Of a DNA stretch of 36,054 nucleotides, positions 1-10,144 are shown piece by piece. The stretch's first letter is position 1, and every line of letters starts with the position of its first letter. The stretch is from Betaproteobacteria bacterium (lineage in GTDB: Bacteria > Pseudomonadota > Gammaproteobacteria > Burkholderiales > Burkholderiaceae_E). The stretch spans positions 1-36,054 of the forward strand of contig JAGWVN010000029.1 in NCBI GenBank assembly GCA_018970865.1, written 5' to 3'. The notes beneath the pieces are model-generated. The model made no database searches. It worked only from the letters and a program-made list of their open reading frames with translations, and was not told where the DNA came from. Made by a program: the position numbers and the translations under genes.

Positions 1-282
1 GACGCTCCTTTCCTTTCGGTGCATGTCGCGCGCCGAGATCACCCGGATCAGGGTGCCATCACCGCGCAGCGTGAAGGTGATGTGCAGCGCACGCCCATCG
101 AGCGTCTTGCCGAGGGCGTGGAAGCGCGCCTCCTGGTCGCGGTGCCGCAGGTCTTCCAGCATCAGCAGGGGCTGGTTGAAGAAGACCTCTTCGGCCTCGG
201 CCTGCGCCGAGCCGTGCTTCTCGTTCCTGCGGGCGTTACCGTCGTTCCAGTCGAAGCCGATGATGCGCGCGAGATCGATCAT
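1..282 (-). CDS. brnT: BrnT-family type II toxin, cut by the left edge of the window
   Basis: The minus strand is open from an ATG at 282 to base 1, giving 94 residues that continue beyond the window. It starts MIDLARIIGFDWNDGNARKN, continues with EKHGSAQAEAEEVF, and near the end has the IRVISARDMHRKER segment. The layout matches BrnT ribonuclease toxins: the early F-x-W-D/N-x-x-N/K-A stretch, KHG, a middle R-x-x-x-x-G region, and a C-terminal IRxISAR followed by Arg/Lys. BrnT is a RelE-fold mRNA-cleaving toxin that is neutralised by the DNA-binding antitoxin BrnA, normally encoded immediately downstream, so brnA should lie just left of this window. No Shine-Dalgarno sequence is visible before the ATG, and an imperfect palindrome sits 3 bp upstream of it. 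The family call rests on pattern recognition without alignment. Confidence 0.75.
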   Translation of the reverse strand, partial: MIDLARIIGFDWNDGNARRNEKHGSAQAEAEEVFFNQPLLMLEDLRHRDQEARFHALGKTLDGRALHITFTLRGDGTLIRVISARDMHRKERSV

Positions 283-284
283 TC

Positions 285-307
285 GTGTACATTATCATCA
301 TATACAC
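285..307. promoter_or_regulatory. Imperfect inverted repeat upstream of the brnT gene, probable autoregulatory operator
   Basis: The arms GTGTACAT (285-292) and ATATACAC (300-307) pair at 7 of 8 positions around a 7-bp centre. The site is AT-rich in very GC-rich surroundings, lies 3 bp from the brnT ATG and about 20 bp from the divergent gene at 326. BrnT/BrnA operons are autorepressed by the BrnTA complex, so an operator here is expected. On the minus strand the sequence GATAAT (296-291) could be a -10 box, which would place the transcript start at or next to the ATG. Binding by BrnA is inferred. Confidence 0.5.
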
Positions 308-325
308 GCATCGCTTGAGTTCGCT

Positions 326-1180
326 ATGACCACCGTCACGCCCGAGTCATGGCAGGTCGTTGCGCCGCTGATCGATAAAGCCCGGCGCATGCCCTGCGCC
401 GACGAAGCGGCCTACCTCGCGGCCTGGAAAGCGCACGCGCTGCCGCTTGCCGATGGCCCGCTGCCGCTGGCAGTGGCGGGAGGCATGATCGCCGACCGGC
501 TGGCCTGGGTGTTCCAGGCCGGCTACCAGGCGGCCTGCCGCGATGCGTTCCCGGAAATCCAATGCAGCGGCTGGATCGCCTACGCGGCCTCCGAAGACCG
601 CAAGGGCGATCCGCCCTTGCCGGGCGTGACGCTTGCTGATGGCCACCTGCACGGCAGCAAGACCTGGGTGGCCGCGGCACGCAGCCTGGATCAGATGGTC
701 ATCAAGCTTGGCAGCGGTCCGGGTGCCCGCTACCTCCGGGTGCCTCGCGACGCGCCGGGGCTCACCCTGGTGCCGGGGCACCGATCCGGCTTCCTGGGGG
801 ATCTGAGCCAGGGGCAGGCGCATTTCGAGCGCACGCCCCTGAGCGCCACCGCGCAACTCGATCCCGGCCGCATCCGCCGGTTTCCCGTGACCGAACCCTT
901 GTACCTCTATGCCGCCTTCTGCGGGTTTGTCATCGGCAGCACCCGCGAGGCCGAGCTGACCCGATGCGCACGAGACTGCCTGACCGCGGTCGCAGCCGCA
1001 CTCGGGCCGGCAGGGAGCGGGCTCGACCGAAGCCGACTCGCCCATGCCGACGCGCTGGCCCAGGACCTGCGCGCGCGGCTTGCCGGCAACCGGCTTCAGG
1101 CGGCCGGTGACTGGCCAGGCGATGAGCGACTGATCGCGATGTATTCACGCAGCCTGCAAGGGCAGGCACAAGGGCACTGA
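326..1180 (+). CDS. Short, divergent acyl-CoA dehydrogenase-like protein
   Basis: A 284-residue protein read from the ATG at 326; the frame is open further upstream, but that part overlaps brnT on the other strand and looks non-coding. The middle (about residues 85-175) resembles the central beta domain of acyl-CoA dehydrogenases: GWIAYAASEDRKGD stands where the flavin-contacting segment lies, followed by LHGSKTWVAAARSLDQMVI, similar to the G-S-K-x-W-I-x-x-A strand of the family, and LRVPRDAPGLTL. The usual family length is about 380 residues. Here the N-terminal helical domain is reduced and the C-terminal helical bundle is short, with no recognisable catalytic glutamate region. It may be a non-catalytic or very diverged member. 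The genuine acyl-CoA dehydrogenase at 1505-2665 converges on it, so a link to the same acyl-CoA pathway is possible but unproven. Confidence 0.55.
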   Translation: MTTVTPESWQVVAPLIDKARRMPCADEAAYLAAWKAHALPLADGPLPLAVAGGMIADRLAWVFQAGYQAACRDAFPEIQCSGWIAYAASEDRKGDPPLPGVTLADGHLHGSKTWVAAARSLDQMVIKLGSGPGARYLRVPRDAPGLTLVPGHRSGFLGDLSQGQAHFERTPLSATAQLDPGRIRRFPVTEPLYLYAAFCGFVIGSTREAELTRCARDCLTAVAAALGPAGSGLDRSRLAHADALAQDLRARLAGNRLQAAGDWPGDERLIAMYSRSLQGQAQGH

Positions 1181-1245
1181 CCCCGGCTCCACTCCGCGGA
1201 GAGCGCCGCCAGCCGGCAACCGAGGCCCGCGCGGCGCCGAGGGCT

Positions 1246-1416
1246 TCAGAAGAGCTTCGCCACCCCCGGCAGCAAGGCGGTCTGTGCGGTGAGCGCGCCA
1301 ATGGCCCACTTCACCCGATCGACCTTGCCGGCGGCAATCTCACGGGTGAGGCGGACACCGAGACTGGCGATCTCACGAGAAACCGAGGCTTCAGGCCCGG
1401 CGATCTCGCGAGACAC
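1246..1416 (-). pseudogene. Remnant of a CCDC90/DUF1640-type coiled-coil membrane protein (C-terminal end)
   Basis: In the 324-bp gap between the convergent genes, the minus strand encodes 56 residues ending at a TGA (1248-1246). Three copies of a V/L-S/T-R-E-I-A heptad-like unit are followed by KVDRVKWAIGALTAQTALLP and the ending GVAKLF. A charged amphipathic coiled coil, then K-W-x-I/V-G-A-x-x-x-Q-T-A and a hydrophobic tail is the C-terminal signature of the DUF1640/CCDC90 family. Upstream in the same frame (up to 1566) the translation is Arg/Pro/Ser-rich, without family features, and runs into the acyl-CoA dehydrogenase gene antisense to nothing recognisable. I read this as a decayed gene whose front is lost. 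No ribosome-binding site was found for an intact small protein. Confidence 0.45.
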
Positions 1417-1504
1417 CCTGGCCGACGAGCCCATCGGCCGATGACAGCAACCCGCCCCCATCGCGCCCATCGGCCGGATGACCATGGCCGGCGACGGCCG
1501 GGCA

Positions 1505-2665
<1,161 letters not shown>

Positions 2666-2667
2666 GC

Positions 2668-3642
2668 TCAGTTCTCCTGGATGCCCAGCTCGGTGACCAG
2701 CCGGGTCCATGAATTCAGGTCGTTGACCAGCGTGGCGGCGAACTCCTCGGCGCCCGCGCCGAGGGGGTCGAGGTTCAGTTCGCGCAGGCGCTGCTGCATG
2801 GCCGGCGACTTCACGATCCGGGTCATCTCGGCCGACATCAGCGCCACCCGATCGGCGGGCACGCCGGCCGGAAAGAGCGCGCCGATCCAGCCGTACTGCT
2901 CGAAGCCCTTGTAGCCCGACTCGAGGAAAGTGGGTATCGCGGGCAGCACCGAGGAGCGTCGGGTGCCGTTGATGACCAGCGCCTTGATGCGGCCGGCCTT
3001 GAGGTGGGGCATCGGCGTGCCGGTGTCGACGAAGGCGATGGGCACATGACCGGCGAGGAGGTCGGCCACCAGCGGCGCGGCGCCCTTGTAGGGCACATGG
3101 GCCATGTCGAGGCGCGCCTCGCGCTTGAGCAGTTCGCCGGCGATGTGCGCGCTGGTGGCGTTGCCGTAGGTGCCGTAGCTGTACTTGCCCGGACTGGCCC
3201 GCACCACCGCGATGAACTCCTCCAGCGTGCTGGCGGGAAAGGCGGGCGGCACCGCGATGATGGTGGGCGACAGCGCGATGTGGGCGATCGGCGCGAAGTC
3301 GCGGATCGGGTCGAAGGGCAGGTTGCGCCGCAGGGCCGGCGTCTGCACATGCGCGGTGTAGGTGAAGAGCACGGTCTGCCCGTCCTTGGGCGCCTTGGCG
3401 ACATGGCTGGCGGCGATGATGCCGCTGGCCCCCGCCCGCACCTCGACCACCACCGGCACCTTGAGGCTGCGGCTGAGCTCGGGGGCCATCAGCCGGGCCA
3501 CGGTGTCGACGATGCCGCCTGCCGCCGAGGACACCACCAGGGTGATCGGCTGGGTGGGCCAGGCCTGCGCGATGGCCGGGCCCGCGCCCAGCGCGAGCAG
3601 GACCGACAGCAGGCCGCGGGTGAGACGGGCTCGGATCGACAT
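2668..3642 (-). CDS. Bug/TctC-family periplasmic solute receptor
   Basis: A 324-residue tripartite-tricarboxylate-type receptor. It has a Sec signal peptide (MSIRARLTRGLLSVLLALG, cleavage near AIAQA), then WPTQPITLVVSSAAGGIVDTVAR, the conserved N-terminal strand and ligand loop of Bug proteins, and later GKYSYGTYGNATSAHIAGEL and MAHVPYKGAAPLVADLLAGH, the second and third family blocks. Bug proteins bind carboxylates, amides or aromatics in the periplasm. No TctA/TctB membrane genes are present, which is common in Burkholderiales, where most Bug genes are orphans. The downstream acyl-CoA dehydrogenase, coupled at 2 bp, hints that the ligand is a carboxylic acid catabolised through CoA thioesters. 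A GGAG site precedes the ATG at 3642. Confidence 0.9.
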   Translation of the reverse strand: MSIRARLTRGLLSVLLALGAGPAIAQAWPTQPITLVVSSAAGGIVDTVARLMAPELSRSLKVPVVVEVRAGASGIIAASHVAKAPKDGQTVLFTYTAHVQTPALRRNLPFDPIRDFAPIAHIALSPTIIAVPPAFPASTLEEFIAVVRASPGKYSYGTYGNATSAHIAGELLKREARLDMAHVPYKGAAPLVADLLAGHVPIAFVDTGTPMPHLKAGRIKALVINGTRRSSVLPAIPTFLESGYKGFEQYGWIGALFPAGVPADRVALMSAEMTRIVKSPAMQQRLRELNLDPLGAGAEEFAATLVNDLNSWTRLVTELGIQEN

Positions 3643-3755
3643 CGGGGCTCCGGGGCGAGAGATGACCCGGACCAGCCTATCACCGCAGGCGCGGCCTCAG
3701 CGGCGCCCGCCGGCAGCGGCGGTCCGGAAGCCGGGCCGCGCCCCGCGAAGCCGGT

Positions 3756-4946
3756 TCAGTCCAGCCAGAGATAGCACCCCGGCACCGGCCGGCGCTGCTC
3801 CTCGCGCAGCGGCGCTTGCCGGGCCTCGCGCACCCGGAACCCGGTGCGTTCGGCAAGCCGGCGCATGAAGGTCTCGGAGTGGGCGTAGCGCAGGCTGGGC
3901 AGCAGGCAGGTGTCGATGCCCGCGGGGGGCAGCTCCACCGAGCAGGCGAAACAGCCGCCCGGCGCGAGCACGCGGCGCACGGCAGTGAAGATGGCCTCGA
4001 GTTCGCCGACATAGATGAAGACATCGGCCGCAAGGACGAGGTCGAAGCCGGTCGCGGCGGTGTCGAGATAGGACGCGATGTCCTGGTGAACCAGGTCGCG
4101 ATAGACGCCAAGGCGTCCTGCCTGCGCGAGCATGGCGCGGGAGAGGTCCACGCCATCGATGGCATCGGCGAAGGGATGCACGATCGAACCGCACAGGCCG
4201 CTGCCGCAACCCAGGTCGAGCACCTGCCGGTAGCGCGGGGCGGCGCGGATCAGCGGCGCGAGCAGGGTCTGCGGCGCCTGGTAGCGCAGATGGCTCACGA
4301 GGTGATCGCCGAACTCGGCGGCGTACTCGTCGAACAGGCCCTCGACATACTGGCGCGGGGCGCTCGGCGGGGGCGCGCCGCCATCGACCGCCGCGAGGTA
4401 GTAGCCCAGTAGCTGCGGATCGGCGCCCAGCGCCTGCGCGCGCCGGAAGGCCTGCGCGGCCTCGGCGAGCCGTCCGGTCTCGCGCAGCAGCCCGCCGAGG
4501 GCGCTCCAGGCCGGCTCCAGCTCAGGGGACGCCTCGGTGGCGCGGGTGAATGCGGCCAGCGCGGCCTCGATCTCGCCCAGGCGCACCCGGCAGCGGCCCA
4601 GCGCCAGCCACACCGGGCCCTGGCCCGGCGCCAGCGCGAGCGAGCGCGCCAGCGCCTCGCAGGCCGGCAACCATCGGCCGAGGCTTGCGCGGGCATGACC
4701 CAGCCAGGCCCAGGCCGCAGCGTCGTGGGGCTCGGCCTCGGTGACGCCTCGCAGCAGGGGCTCGGCAGCGGCGAACTCGCCAAGATGGCCGCGCGTGATG
4801 CCCAGGTTGAGCATCACCGACACGCGGCCCGGCGCCAGCGCCAGCGCCTGCTCGAAGCACCGCCGTGCATCAGCCAGTCGGCTCGCCTTGAAGTGATCGA
4901 GCCCCTCCAGGAACAGCGTTCGGGCCTGAGCCAGTGGCTCCATCAT
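3756..4946 (-). CDS. TPR-repeat SAM-dependent methyltransferase (COG4976-like)
   Basis: A 396-residue cytoplasmic protein. The start chosen is the first of two adjacent ATG codons at 4946, preceded by a strong GGAGGGGAG site; the longer frame to 5045 adds only Arg/Pro-rich sequence. Residues 1-185 are about five tetratricopeptide repeats (for example RLADARRCFEQALALAPG at 23-40, and EAALAAFTRATEASPELEPA). A linker with QYVEGLFDEYAAEFGDHLVS then leads to a class I methyltransferase: motif I VLDLGCGSG at 242-250, the acidic end of beta2 in DGVDLS, and motif IV/post-I around LVLAADVFIYV. The combination and the FDEYA.FD segment match a family of predicted methyltransferases of unknown substrate. 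It is transcribed away from the binding protein/kinase operon, with 176 bp between the two starts. Confidence 0.8.
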   Translation of the reverse strand: MMEPLAQARTLFLEGLDHFKASRLADARRCFEQALALAPGRVSVMLNLGITRGHLGEFAAAEPLLRGVTEAEPHDAAAWAWLGHARASLGRWLPACEALARSLALAPGQGPVWLALGRCRVRLGEIEAALAAFTRATEASPELEPAWSALGGLLRETGRLAEAAQAFRRAQALGADPQLLGYYLAAVDGGAPPPSAPRQYVEGLFDEYAAEFGDHLVSHLRYQAPQTLLAPLIRAAPRYRQVLDLGCGSGLCGSIVHPFADAIDGVDLSRAMLAQAGRLGVYRDLVHQDIASYLDTAATGFDLVLAADVFIYVGELEAIFTAVRRVLAPGGCFACSVELPPAGIDTCLLPSLRYAHSETFMRRLAERTGFRVREARQAPLREEQRRPVPGCYLWLD

Positions 4947-5122
4947 GCACTCCCCTCCGGAGCCGCGAGCATACCCGGGGGCATGGCGGCGATGGCGCAT
5001 CGCGAGCCGCGGCCGGTCCGGAGCGGCTCGGCTGGAACGCCCCACCCCGGGTCACCGCTGACCTCACGGGTTAGACTCCGGTCCGAGGCCGGTCGGCGCG
5101 CGGCCCTCTTCAGGAGCACCCC

Positions 5123-6334
5123 TTGTTCGTCCTTCGTCTCGCCCTGCTCGTCCTGTGGCTCTGGAACCCGCAGGCCGCGCTGGCCGCCAATCCCGTCCTG
5201 ATCGGCCTGGACGCCGAATTCGGCCACAAGACCAGCACCTCGGCACGCGCGGTGCAGCAGGGCATCGAGATCGCCATCGAGGAGATCAACCAGGCCGGCG
5301 GGGTGCTGGGGGGTCGACCGCTCAAGCTGGTCACGCGCGACAACCGGTCCATCACCGCGGTGGGGCTGGACAACCTGCGCGAACTGGCCGCCCTGCCCGA
5401 TCTGGTGGGCGTGTTCGGCGGCAAGTTCAGCCCGGTGTATGTCGAGAGCCTGCCGGTGGTCCATGAACTCGGCATCCCTCTGCTCAACCCCTGGGGTTCG
5501 GCCGACCAGATCACCGACCACGACTACCGCCCCAGCTACACCTTCCGGCTGTCGCTGAAAGACGGCTGGGCCGGGCCGGCGTTCATCGCGTTTGCCCAGA
5601 AGCAGCACAAGGCGCAGCGCCTGGGCGTGCTGCTGCCGAACACCGCCTGGGGCCGCAGCAATCAGGCCGCGCTGCAGAGGGCGCTGCCTGGCACCGGCGT
5701 GAGCCTGGTCGGACAGCGCTGGTACAACTGGGGTGATACCTCGCTGATCGCGGCCTATCAGGAACTGCGCGCCGCCGGCGCGCAGGCCATCGTGCTGGTG
5801 GCCAACGAGACCGAGGGCGCCATCCTGGTCAAGGAAGTGGCGGCCCTGCCGGAGGCCCAGCGGCTGCCGATCATCAGCCATTGGGGTGTCACCGGCGGCG
5901 ACTTCGCCCGCATGTGCGGCGACGCCCTCGACAAGGTCGATTTCGCGGTGATCCAGACCTACAGCTTCGTCGGGCAGACCGGCCCGACAGCGCGTCGGGT
6001 GCTGGCCGCCCTCAAGCGCCGTTTCGGCATCGACTCGGCCGAAGCGGTGACCAGCCCGGTCGGGGTGGCCCATGCCTACGACCTCACCCACCTGCTGGCG
6101 ATGGCCATCCGCAAGGCGGGCAGCACCGACCGGCGCCGCATCCGCGACGCGCTCGAGCAGCTCGGCCCCTACGATGGGCTGCTGCAGCGCTATCCGGTGC
6201 CGTTCACGCCCACCCGCCACGACGCCCTCTCGGCGCGCAATGTCTTTTTCGCCCGCTACACCGCCGCCGATCACCTCATCCCGATCGGGCCACCGCGCCC
6301 GCCGTCCCCACCGGCCGGGTCGCCTGCAAAATGA
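5123..6334 (+). CDS. Periplasmic leucine-type binding protein, probable sensor partner of the following kinase
   Basis: A 403-residue type I periplasmic-binding-fold protein of the branched-chain amino acid/amide ABC receptor family. It begins with a TTG codon at 5123, chosen because AGGAG (5112-5116) is spaced 6 bp from it and the signal peptide starts there ([20 protein letters not shown], cleavage after the last Ala). The mature part opens [20 protein letters not shown], then [20 protein letters not shown], the classic LivJ-type opening, followed by a second lobe around [14 protein letters not shown]. There is no permease or ATPase nearby. Instead the stop codon overlaps the ATG of a membrane histidine kinase (ATGA). 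The likeliest role is ligand detection in the periplasm on behalf of that kinase, as TorT does for TorS, rather than transport. The ligand is unknown. Confidence 0.8.
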   Translation: MFVLRLALLVLWLWNPQAALAANPVLIGLDAEFGHKTSTSARAVQQGIEIAIEEINQAGGVLGGRPLKLVTRDNRSITAVGLDNLRELAALPDLVGVFGGKFSPVYVESLPVVHELGIPLLNPWGSADQITDHDYRPSYTFRLSLKDGWAGPAFIAFAQKQHKAQRLGVLLPNTAWGRSNQAALQRALPGTGVSLVGQRWYNWGDTSLIAAYQELRAAGAQAIVLVANETEGAILVKEVAALPEAQRLPIISHWGVTGGDFARMCGDALDKVDFAVIQTYSFVGQTGPTARRVLAALKRRFGIDSAEAVTSPVGVAHAYDLTHLLAMAIRKAGSTDRRRIRDALEQLGPYDGLLQRYPVPFTPTRHDALSARNVFFARYTAADHLIPIGPPRPPSPPAGSPAK

Positions 6335-8937
6335 CGCCGGCCACCGCCGCCCAGCCGCTGGCCGACCGGATCCGGCGCGCCTCGTTCGCGCTGACCCTGG
6401 GCGTGATTGGTGCGGTGGTGGCGGTGATGATCGGCATCGCGCTGTTCGAGATCCCGGACGACCGCGAGGAGGCGCACCGGGCGGCCATCGGCGTGCTGGG
6501 CGGCACCCTGGCGGGTGACCTCGGCAACCAGCTCGACAACCTGCGCGAGCTCAGCCGCAGTCCGCTGGTCTGGACCAGCCTCTCGGACAGCGCCGGTCGG
6601 GACGCCTATCTCAAGCCCTTTCTGGCCGCACGCACCGACACGCCGGGCAGCCTGCCCGCCGCGCTGGTCGACTACCGTGGGCGCGCGGTGGCGGGCAACC
6701 TGCCCGAGCGCGTGCCGCAGGCAGCGGTCGACCGCACCGTGCAGGGCGCGTTGGGCGAGCGGCAGGCCCGCGCGCAGGTGCTCACCGAGCCTGGCCAGGT
6801 GATGCTGCTGGTCGCCTTCCCGGTCATCTATCCGTACACCAGTGATGCGATCGGCGCGCTGGTCTCGGTGATCGACCTCGGCGCGCTGCTGCAGCGCCGC
6901 GCCGCAGGCCTGGCCAGCGGGCTCGGCGTCGAGATTCGGCAGGCCGACCGGGTGCTGCTCGGGCTGCCGGGCACGGCAGCCGGCCGCTGGTTCCCGATCG
7001 ACCAGGCGCTCGCCTTCGAGCCGGCCCCGGAAGGCGGTGCGCTGGGGCTCAGACTCTACGGGCTGGACAATCCCTGGGTTGCGCCGATGCTGCTGCGGCT
7101 GGGCATCATGTCGGTTCTGGCGCTGGCGCTGGGCGCACTGAGCTGGCGCATGGCCGGCGTGCTCGGCCAGCGGCTGGCCGGACGGCTCAACACGCTCGCA
7201 CGAGACTGCGAGGCCATCTCTCGCGGTCAGCCGGTGCGCCTCACCGAAGACCGGATCGGCGACGAGATCGGCATGCTCTCGCGCACCCTGCGCCAGGCAC
7301 TCGACGCCTACGAGGAGATCAACGCCGAGCTCGACCAGCGCGTGGTCGAGCGCACGCGGCAGCTGGCCACCAGCGAGGAGCGGTTCCGCGCCGCGATCGA
7401 CGCGATCGAGGAAGCCTTCGCCATCTTCGATCCCGAAGATCGCCTGGTGTACTGCAACCGTCAGTACCGCGAGGCCTTCGCCACGACCGCCGAGCCCCTG
7501 GAGCCAGGCTGCCGCTTCGAGGCCATCGCGCTTGCCCGCTGGCGGCAGGATCACCCCACCAGCGACCCCGCACAGGCCGATGCCTGGCTGGCGATGCGGC
7601 TGGCGCAATACCGCCGCGGCAGCGACCAGGTGCTCGAACTCGGCCCAGGCCGCTGGGTGCGGGACATCGAGCGCCGTACGCCCACCGGCCATCTGGTGGC
7701 GCTCCGATTCGACATCTCGGAGCTGGTGCGCGCCAGGGAGCAGGCCGAGGCGGCCGACATCGCCAAGAGCCGCTTTCTGGCCACCATGAGCCACGAGTTG
7801 CGCACCCCCATGAACGGCGTGCTCGGCATGGCCCAGCTGCTCTCGCTGCCCGGCCTGCAGGAGGGCCGGCGGCTGGAGTACGCGCAGACCATCCTGCACT
7901 CCGGGCAGGCGCTGCTCACCCTGCTCGACGACATCCTCGACTACTCCAAGATCGAGGCCGGCCGGCTCGAGCTCGATCTGGTGCCCTGCCTGCCGCGGCA
8001 GCTGGTCAGCGACGCCGAGGCGCTGTTTCGCGAGGCGGCGCGGCAGAAGCAGTTGCGCATCGAGGCCCGCTGGCTGGGCACGCCCGGGCAGCGCTACCTC
8101 GCCGATGCCTATCGGCTGCGGCAGATGCTGCTCAACCTGGTCAACAACGCCATCAAGTTCACGGAGCGCGGCGAGATCCGCATCGAGGCCCGCGAGCTGC
8201 CCGCCGAGGGCGGGGTGGCCGATGGCCCGGTGTGGCTCGAGTTCTCGGTCACCGACACCGGGATCGGCATCACGCCCGAGCAGCTGCAGGGCCTGTTCGA
8301 GCCCTTCACCCAGGCCGACAGCTCGACCACCCGACGCTACGGCGGCACCGGGCTGGGTCTGTCGATCGTGAACAGCCTGGCAACACTGCAGGGCGGCCGG
8401 CTTGGCGCCGACAGCCAGCCGGGCGAAGGCTCGCGATTCTGGTTCCGGGTGCCGGTGCAGCGACTGCCCGATCAGCGACCGGTCCCCGGCGCCGCGTCTG
8501 CGCAGGGCTGGGACGCGGCCGGTGCCGGCAGCGCCGGGGCCATCGGCGGGCGGCTGCTCCATGGGCGGGTGCTGGTGGTCGAAGACCAGGCGGCCAGCCG
8601 CGACTTCCTGGGCGACGCGCTCGGCCGGCTCGGCCTGAACGTGACCCTCGTCGACGGCGGGCAGGCCGCGGTGGCGGCCTGCACCACGGGCGAGCCCTTC
8701 GACTGCGTGCTGATGGACATCCGCATGCCCGGTATGGACGGTCTGGAAGCCACCCGGCGCATCCGTCGCTGGGAAATCGACCAGGGCTGCACGCCCTGCC
8801 CGATCATCGCGGTGACCGCCAACGCCGCAGACGATGACCAGCGGGCCTTCCGCGACGCCGGGCTCGACGATCTGCTGGCCAAGCCGGTCCTGGTGTCCGA
8901 GCTCGTGGCGCTGATGCAGCGCTATCTCGGCGGCTGA
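6331..8937 (+). CDS. Hybrid sensor histidine kinase with periplasmic sensor, HAMP, PAS and receiver domains
   Basis: An 868-residue inner-membrane kinase starting at the ATG that overlaps the preceding stop. Order of parts: first membrane segment about residues 18-40; periplasmic sensor about 41-250; second membrane segment about 252-272; HAMP linker to about 330; coiled coil; PAS about 345-460 ([19 protein letters not shown]); HisKA with H488 in [20 protein letters not shown]; HATPase with N-box [17 protein letters not shown] and [10 protein letters not shown]; then a receiver with the phospho-acceptor D796 in [13 protein letters not shown]. There is no Hpt domain and no DNA-binding regulator beside it, so a separate phosphotransfer protein and output regulator must lie elsewhere. 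Coupling to a periplasmic binding protein suggests a ligand-bound-receptor sensor of the TorT/TorS kind. Confidence 0.9.
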   Translation: MTPATAAQPLADRIRRASFALTLGVIGAVVAVMIGIALFEIPDDREEAHRAAIGVLGGTLAGDLGNQLDNLRELSRSPLVWTSLSDSAGRDAYLKPFLAARTDTPGSLPAALVDYRGRAVAGNLPERVPQAAVDRTVQGALGERQARAQVLTEPGQVMLLVAFPVIYPYTSDAIGALVSVIDLGALLQRRAAGLASGLGVEIRQADRVLLGLPGTAAGRWFPIDQALAFEPAPEGGALGLRLYGLDNPWVAPMLLRLGIMSVLALALGALSWRMAGVLGQRLAGRLNTLARDCEAISRGQPVRLTEDRIGDEIGMLSRTLRQALDAYEEINAELDQRVVERTRQLATSEERFRAAIDAIEEAFAIFDPEDRLVYCNRQYREAFATTAEPLEPGCRFEAIALARWRQDHPTSDPAQADAWLAMRLAQYRRGSDQVLELGPGRWVRDIERRTPTGHLVALRFDISELVRAREQAEAADIAKSRFLATMSHELRTPMNGVLGMAQLLSLPGLQEGRRLEYAQTILHSGQALLTLLDDILDYSKIEAGRLELDLVPCLPRQLVSDAEALFREAARQKQLRIEARWLGTPGQRYLADAYRLRQMLLNLVNNAIKFTERGEIRIEARELPAEGGVADGPVWLEFSVTDTGIGITPEQLQGLFEPFTQADSSTTRRYGGTGLGLSIVNSLATLQGGRLGADSQPGEGSRFWFRVPVQRLPDQRPVPGAASAQGWDAAGAGSAGAIGGRLLHGRVLVVEDQAASRDFLGDALGRLGLNVTLVDGGQAAVAACTTGEPFDCVLMDIRMPGMDGLEATRRIRRWEIDQGCTPCPIIAVTANAADDDQRAFRDAGLDDLLAKPVLVSELVALMQRYLGG

Positions 8938-9051
8938 ATCGCCCCGCGCGCAACAGGCGGGCGCCCATGCGGGCCGAGGAGGCTCACGAGGCGCGGCGCA
9001 TCGCGGTTCGCAATCCGGCCCGGGCGCGCGCGCGGGCTGGCGGGCCGCGTG

Positions 9052-9057
9052 TATAAC
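9052..9057 (+). promoter_or_regulatory. Possible -10 element for the second Bug receptor gene
   Basis: TATAAC (9052-9057) is the only AT-rich hexamer in the 158-bp GC-rich gap 8938-9095, 38 bp before the ATG. No convincing -35 hexamer is present 16-18 bp upstream. The rest of the gap shows no gene or terminator. Confidence 0.3.
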
Positions 9058-9095
9058 CCCGGGAATCCGATCTGCAGGCCACCAAGGACCGCCCC

Positions 9096-10055
9096 ATGAC
9101 CCGACTCATCCTGAGCCTGCTGCTCGCCCTGTTCAACACCGGCGGCGCGCAGGCCGCCTTCCCCGAGAAGCCCCTGCGCATCGTCAGCGGTTACGCCGCC
9201 GGCGGCGCCAGCGACCTGATCTCTCGCTACATCGCCGAGGCGGTCGCGCCGATCCTCGGCCAGCGGGTGGTGGTCGAGAACCGGACCGGCGTCAACGGGG
9301 TGATCGGCGCCGAGGCCGTGGCCCGCGGCGCACCCGATGGGCACACCGTGTTCCAGTGTCCGATGAGCACGCTGTCGATCACGCCCCAGCTCATCGGCGT
9401 GAACGTGCCGCTCGATCCAGGCGTGGAACTGGTGCCGATCGCCAACATGGCGCTGTCGTCCTATGGCCTGGTGGTGGCCAGCGTCAGCCCGTATCGCAAC
9501 CTCGCCGACATCCTTGCCGCGGCGCGCGCCAAGCCCGGTCAGGTCACCTTCGGCAGCCCCGGCCCCGGCTCGGCCCAGCACCTGTCAGGCGAGATGCTCA
9601 AGCGCCTGGGCAAGGTCGACATGCAGCATGTGCCCTACCGCGGCGCCTCGCTCGCCATCATCGACATCATCGGCGGGCGCATCGACTTCATGATCGGCAA
9701 CCTCGGCGATGTCGCCAAGCAGGTGCAGTCCGGCCAGCTGCGGCTGCTCGCCCAGGGCGATGGCAACCGCTCGGCGGCCTTCCCTGACCTGCCCCGCATC
9801 GCCGACACCGTGCCCGGCTTCGAGGTGATCGGCTGGTTCGGCCTGTGCGGCCCCAAGGGGATGCCAGCCGAGGCGCTCGCCCGCTGGGATGAGGCCGTGC
9901 GCAAGGCGCTGCAGGATCCGGCCATGCTCAAGCGTCTGACCGATAGCGGCTTCACCCCGCTCTACGAAGGACCGGCCGCGTTCGCGCGCCGGCTCGAGGC
10001 CGATCGCCGCCGCTGGAAGGAAGTGATCCAGGCCGGCAATGTCGGCGGGCAGTAG
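9096..10055 (+). CDS. Bug/TctC-family periplasmic solute receptor
   Basis: A 319-residue receptor with a short Sec signal peptide (MTRLILSLLLALFNTGGAQA) and the Bug family blocks FPEKPLRIVSGYAAGGASDL near the mature N-terminus, VTFGSPGPGSAQHLSGEMLK in the middle, and MQHVPYRGASLAIIDIIGG, which contacts ligand in known structures. An AAGGA site lies about 7 bp before the ATG. It stands alone: the hybrid kinase ends 158 bp upstream and ppk converges from downstream. It shares the family but little detailed sequence with the receptor at 2668-3642, so it is unlikely to be a recent duplicate. The ligand, a carboxylate or similar small molecule, cannot be told from the sequence. Confidence 0.88.
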   Translation: MTRLILSLLLALFNTGGAQAAFPEKPLRIVSGYAAGGASDLISRYIAEAVAPILGQRVVVENRTGVNGVIGAEAVARGAPDGHTVFQCPMSTLSITPQLIGVNVPLDPGVELVPIANMALSSYGLVVASVSPYRNLADILAAARAKPGQVTFGSPGPGSAQHLSGEMLKRLGKVDMQHVPYRGASLAIIDIIGGRIDFMIGNLGDVAKQVQSGQLRLLAQGDGNRSAAFPDLPRIADTVPGFEVIGWFGLCGPKGMPAEALARWDEAVRKALQDPAMLKRLTDSGFTPLYEGPAAFARRLEADRRRWKEVIQAGNVGGQ

Positions 10056-10144
10056 CGGCAGTACCGACCGCCGCGGCCGTCACGACCGGCGCACAGGGCG
10101 CGGCAGTCGCAATGCCCGGAGGCCCTGACCGCTCGCAATGGGCG

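Noticed and set aside
5881-6330. In-frame 150-codon extension upstream of the kinase ATG
   Set aside because: It lies entirely in another frame of the binding-protein gene, and the ATGA overlap at 6331 gives the natural start.
6271-8562. A long open frame (763 codons) on the minus strand opposite the histidine kinase gene
   Set aside because: Its translation is rich in Arg, Gly, Gln and Ala with no family features, and it mirrors a clearly conserved kinase; it results from high GC at third positions.
10056-10144. Gap between the second Bug receptor and ppk searched for a bidirectional terminator
   Set aside because: No stem followed by a T-run in either direction was found.
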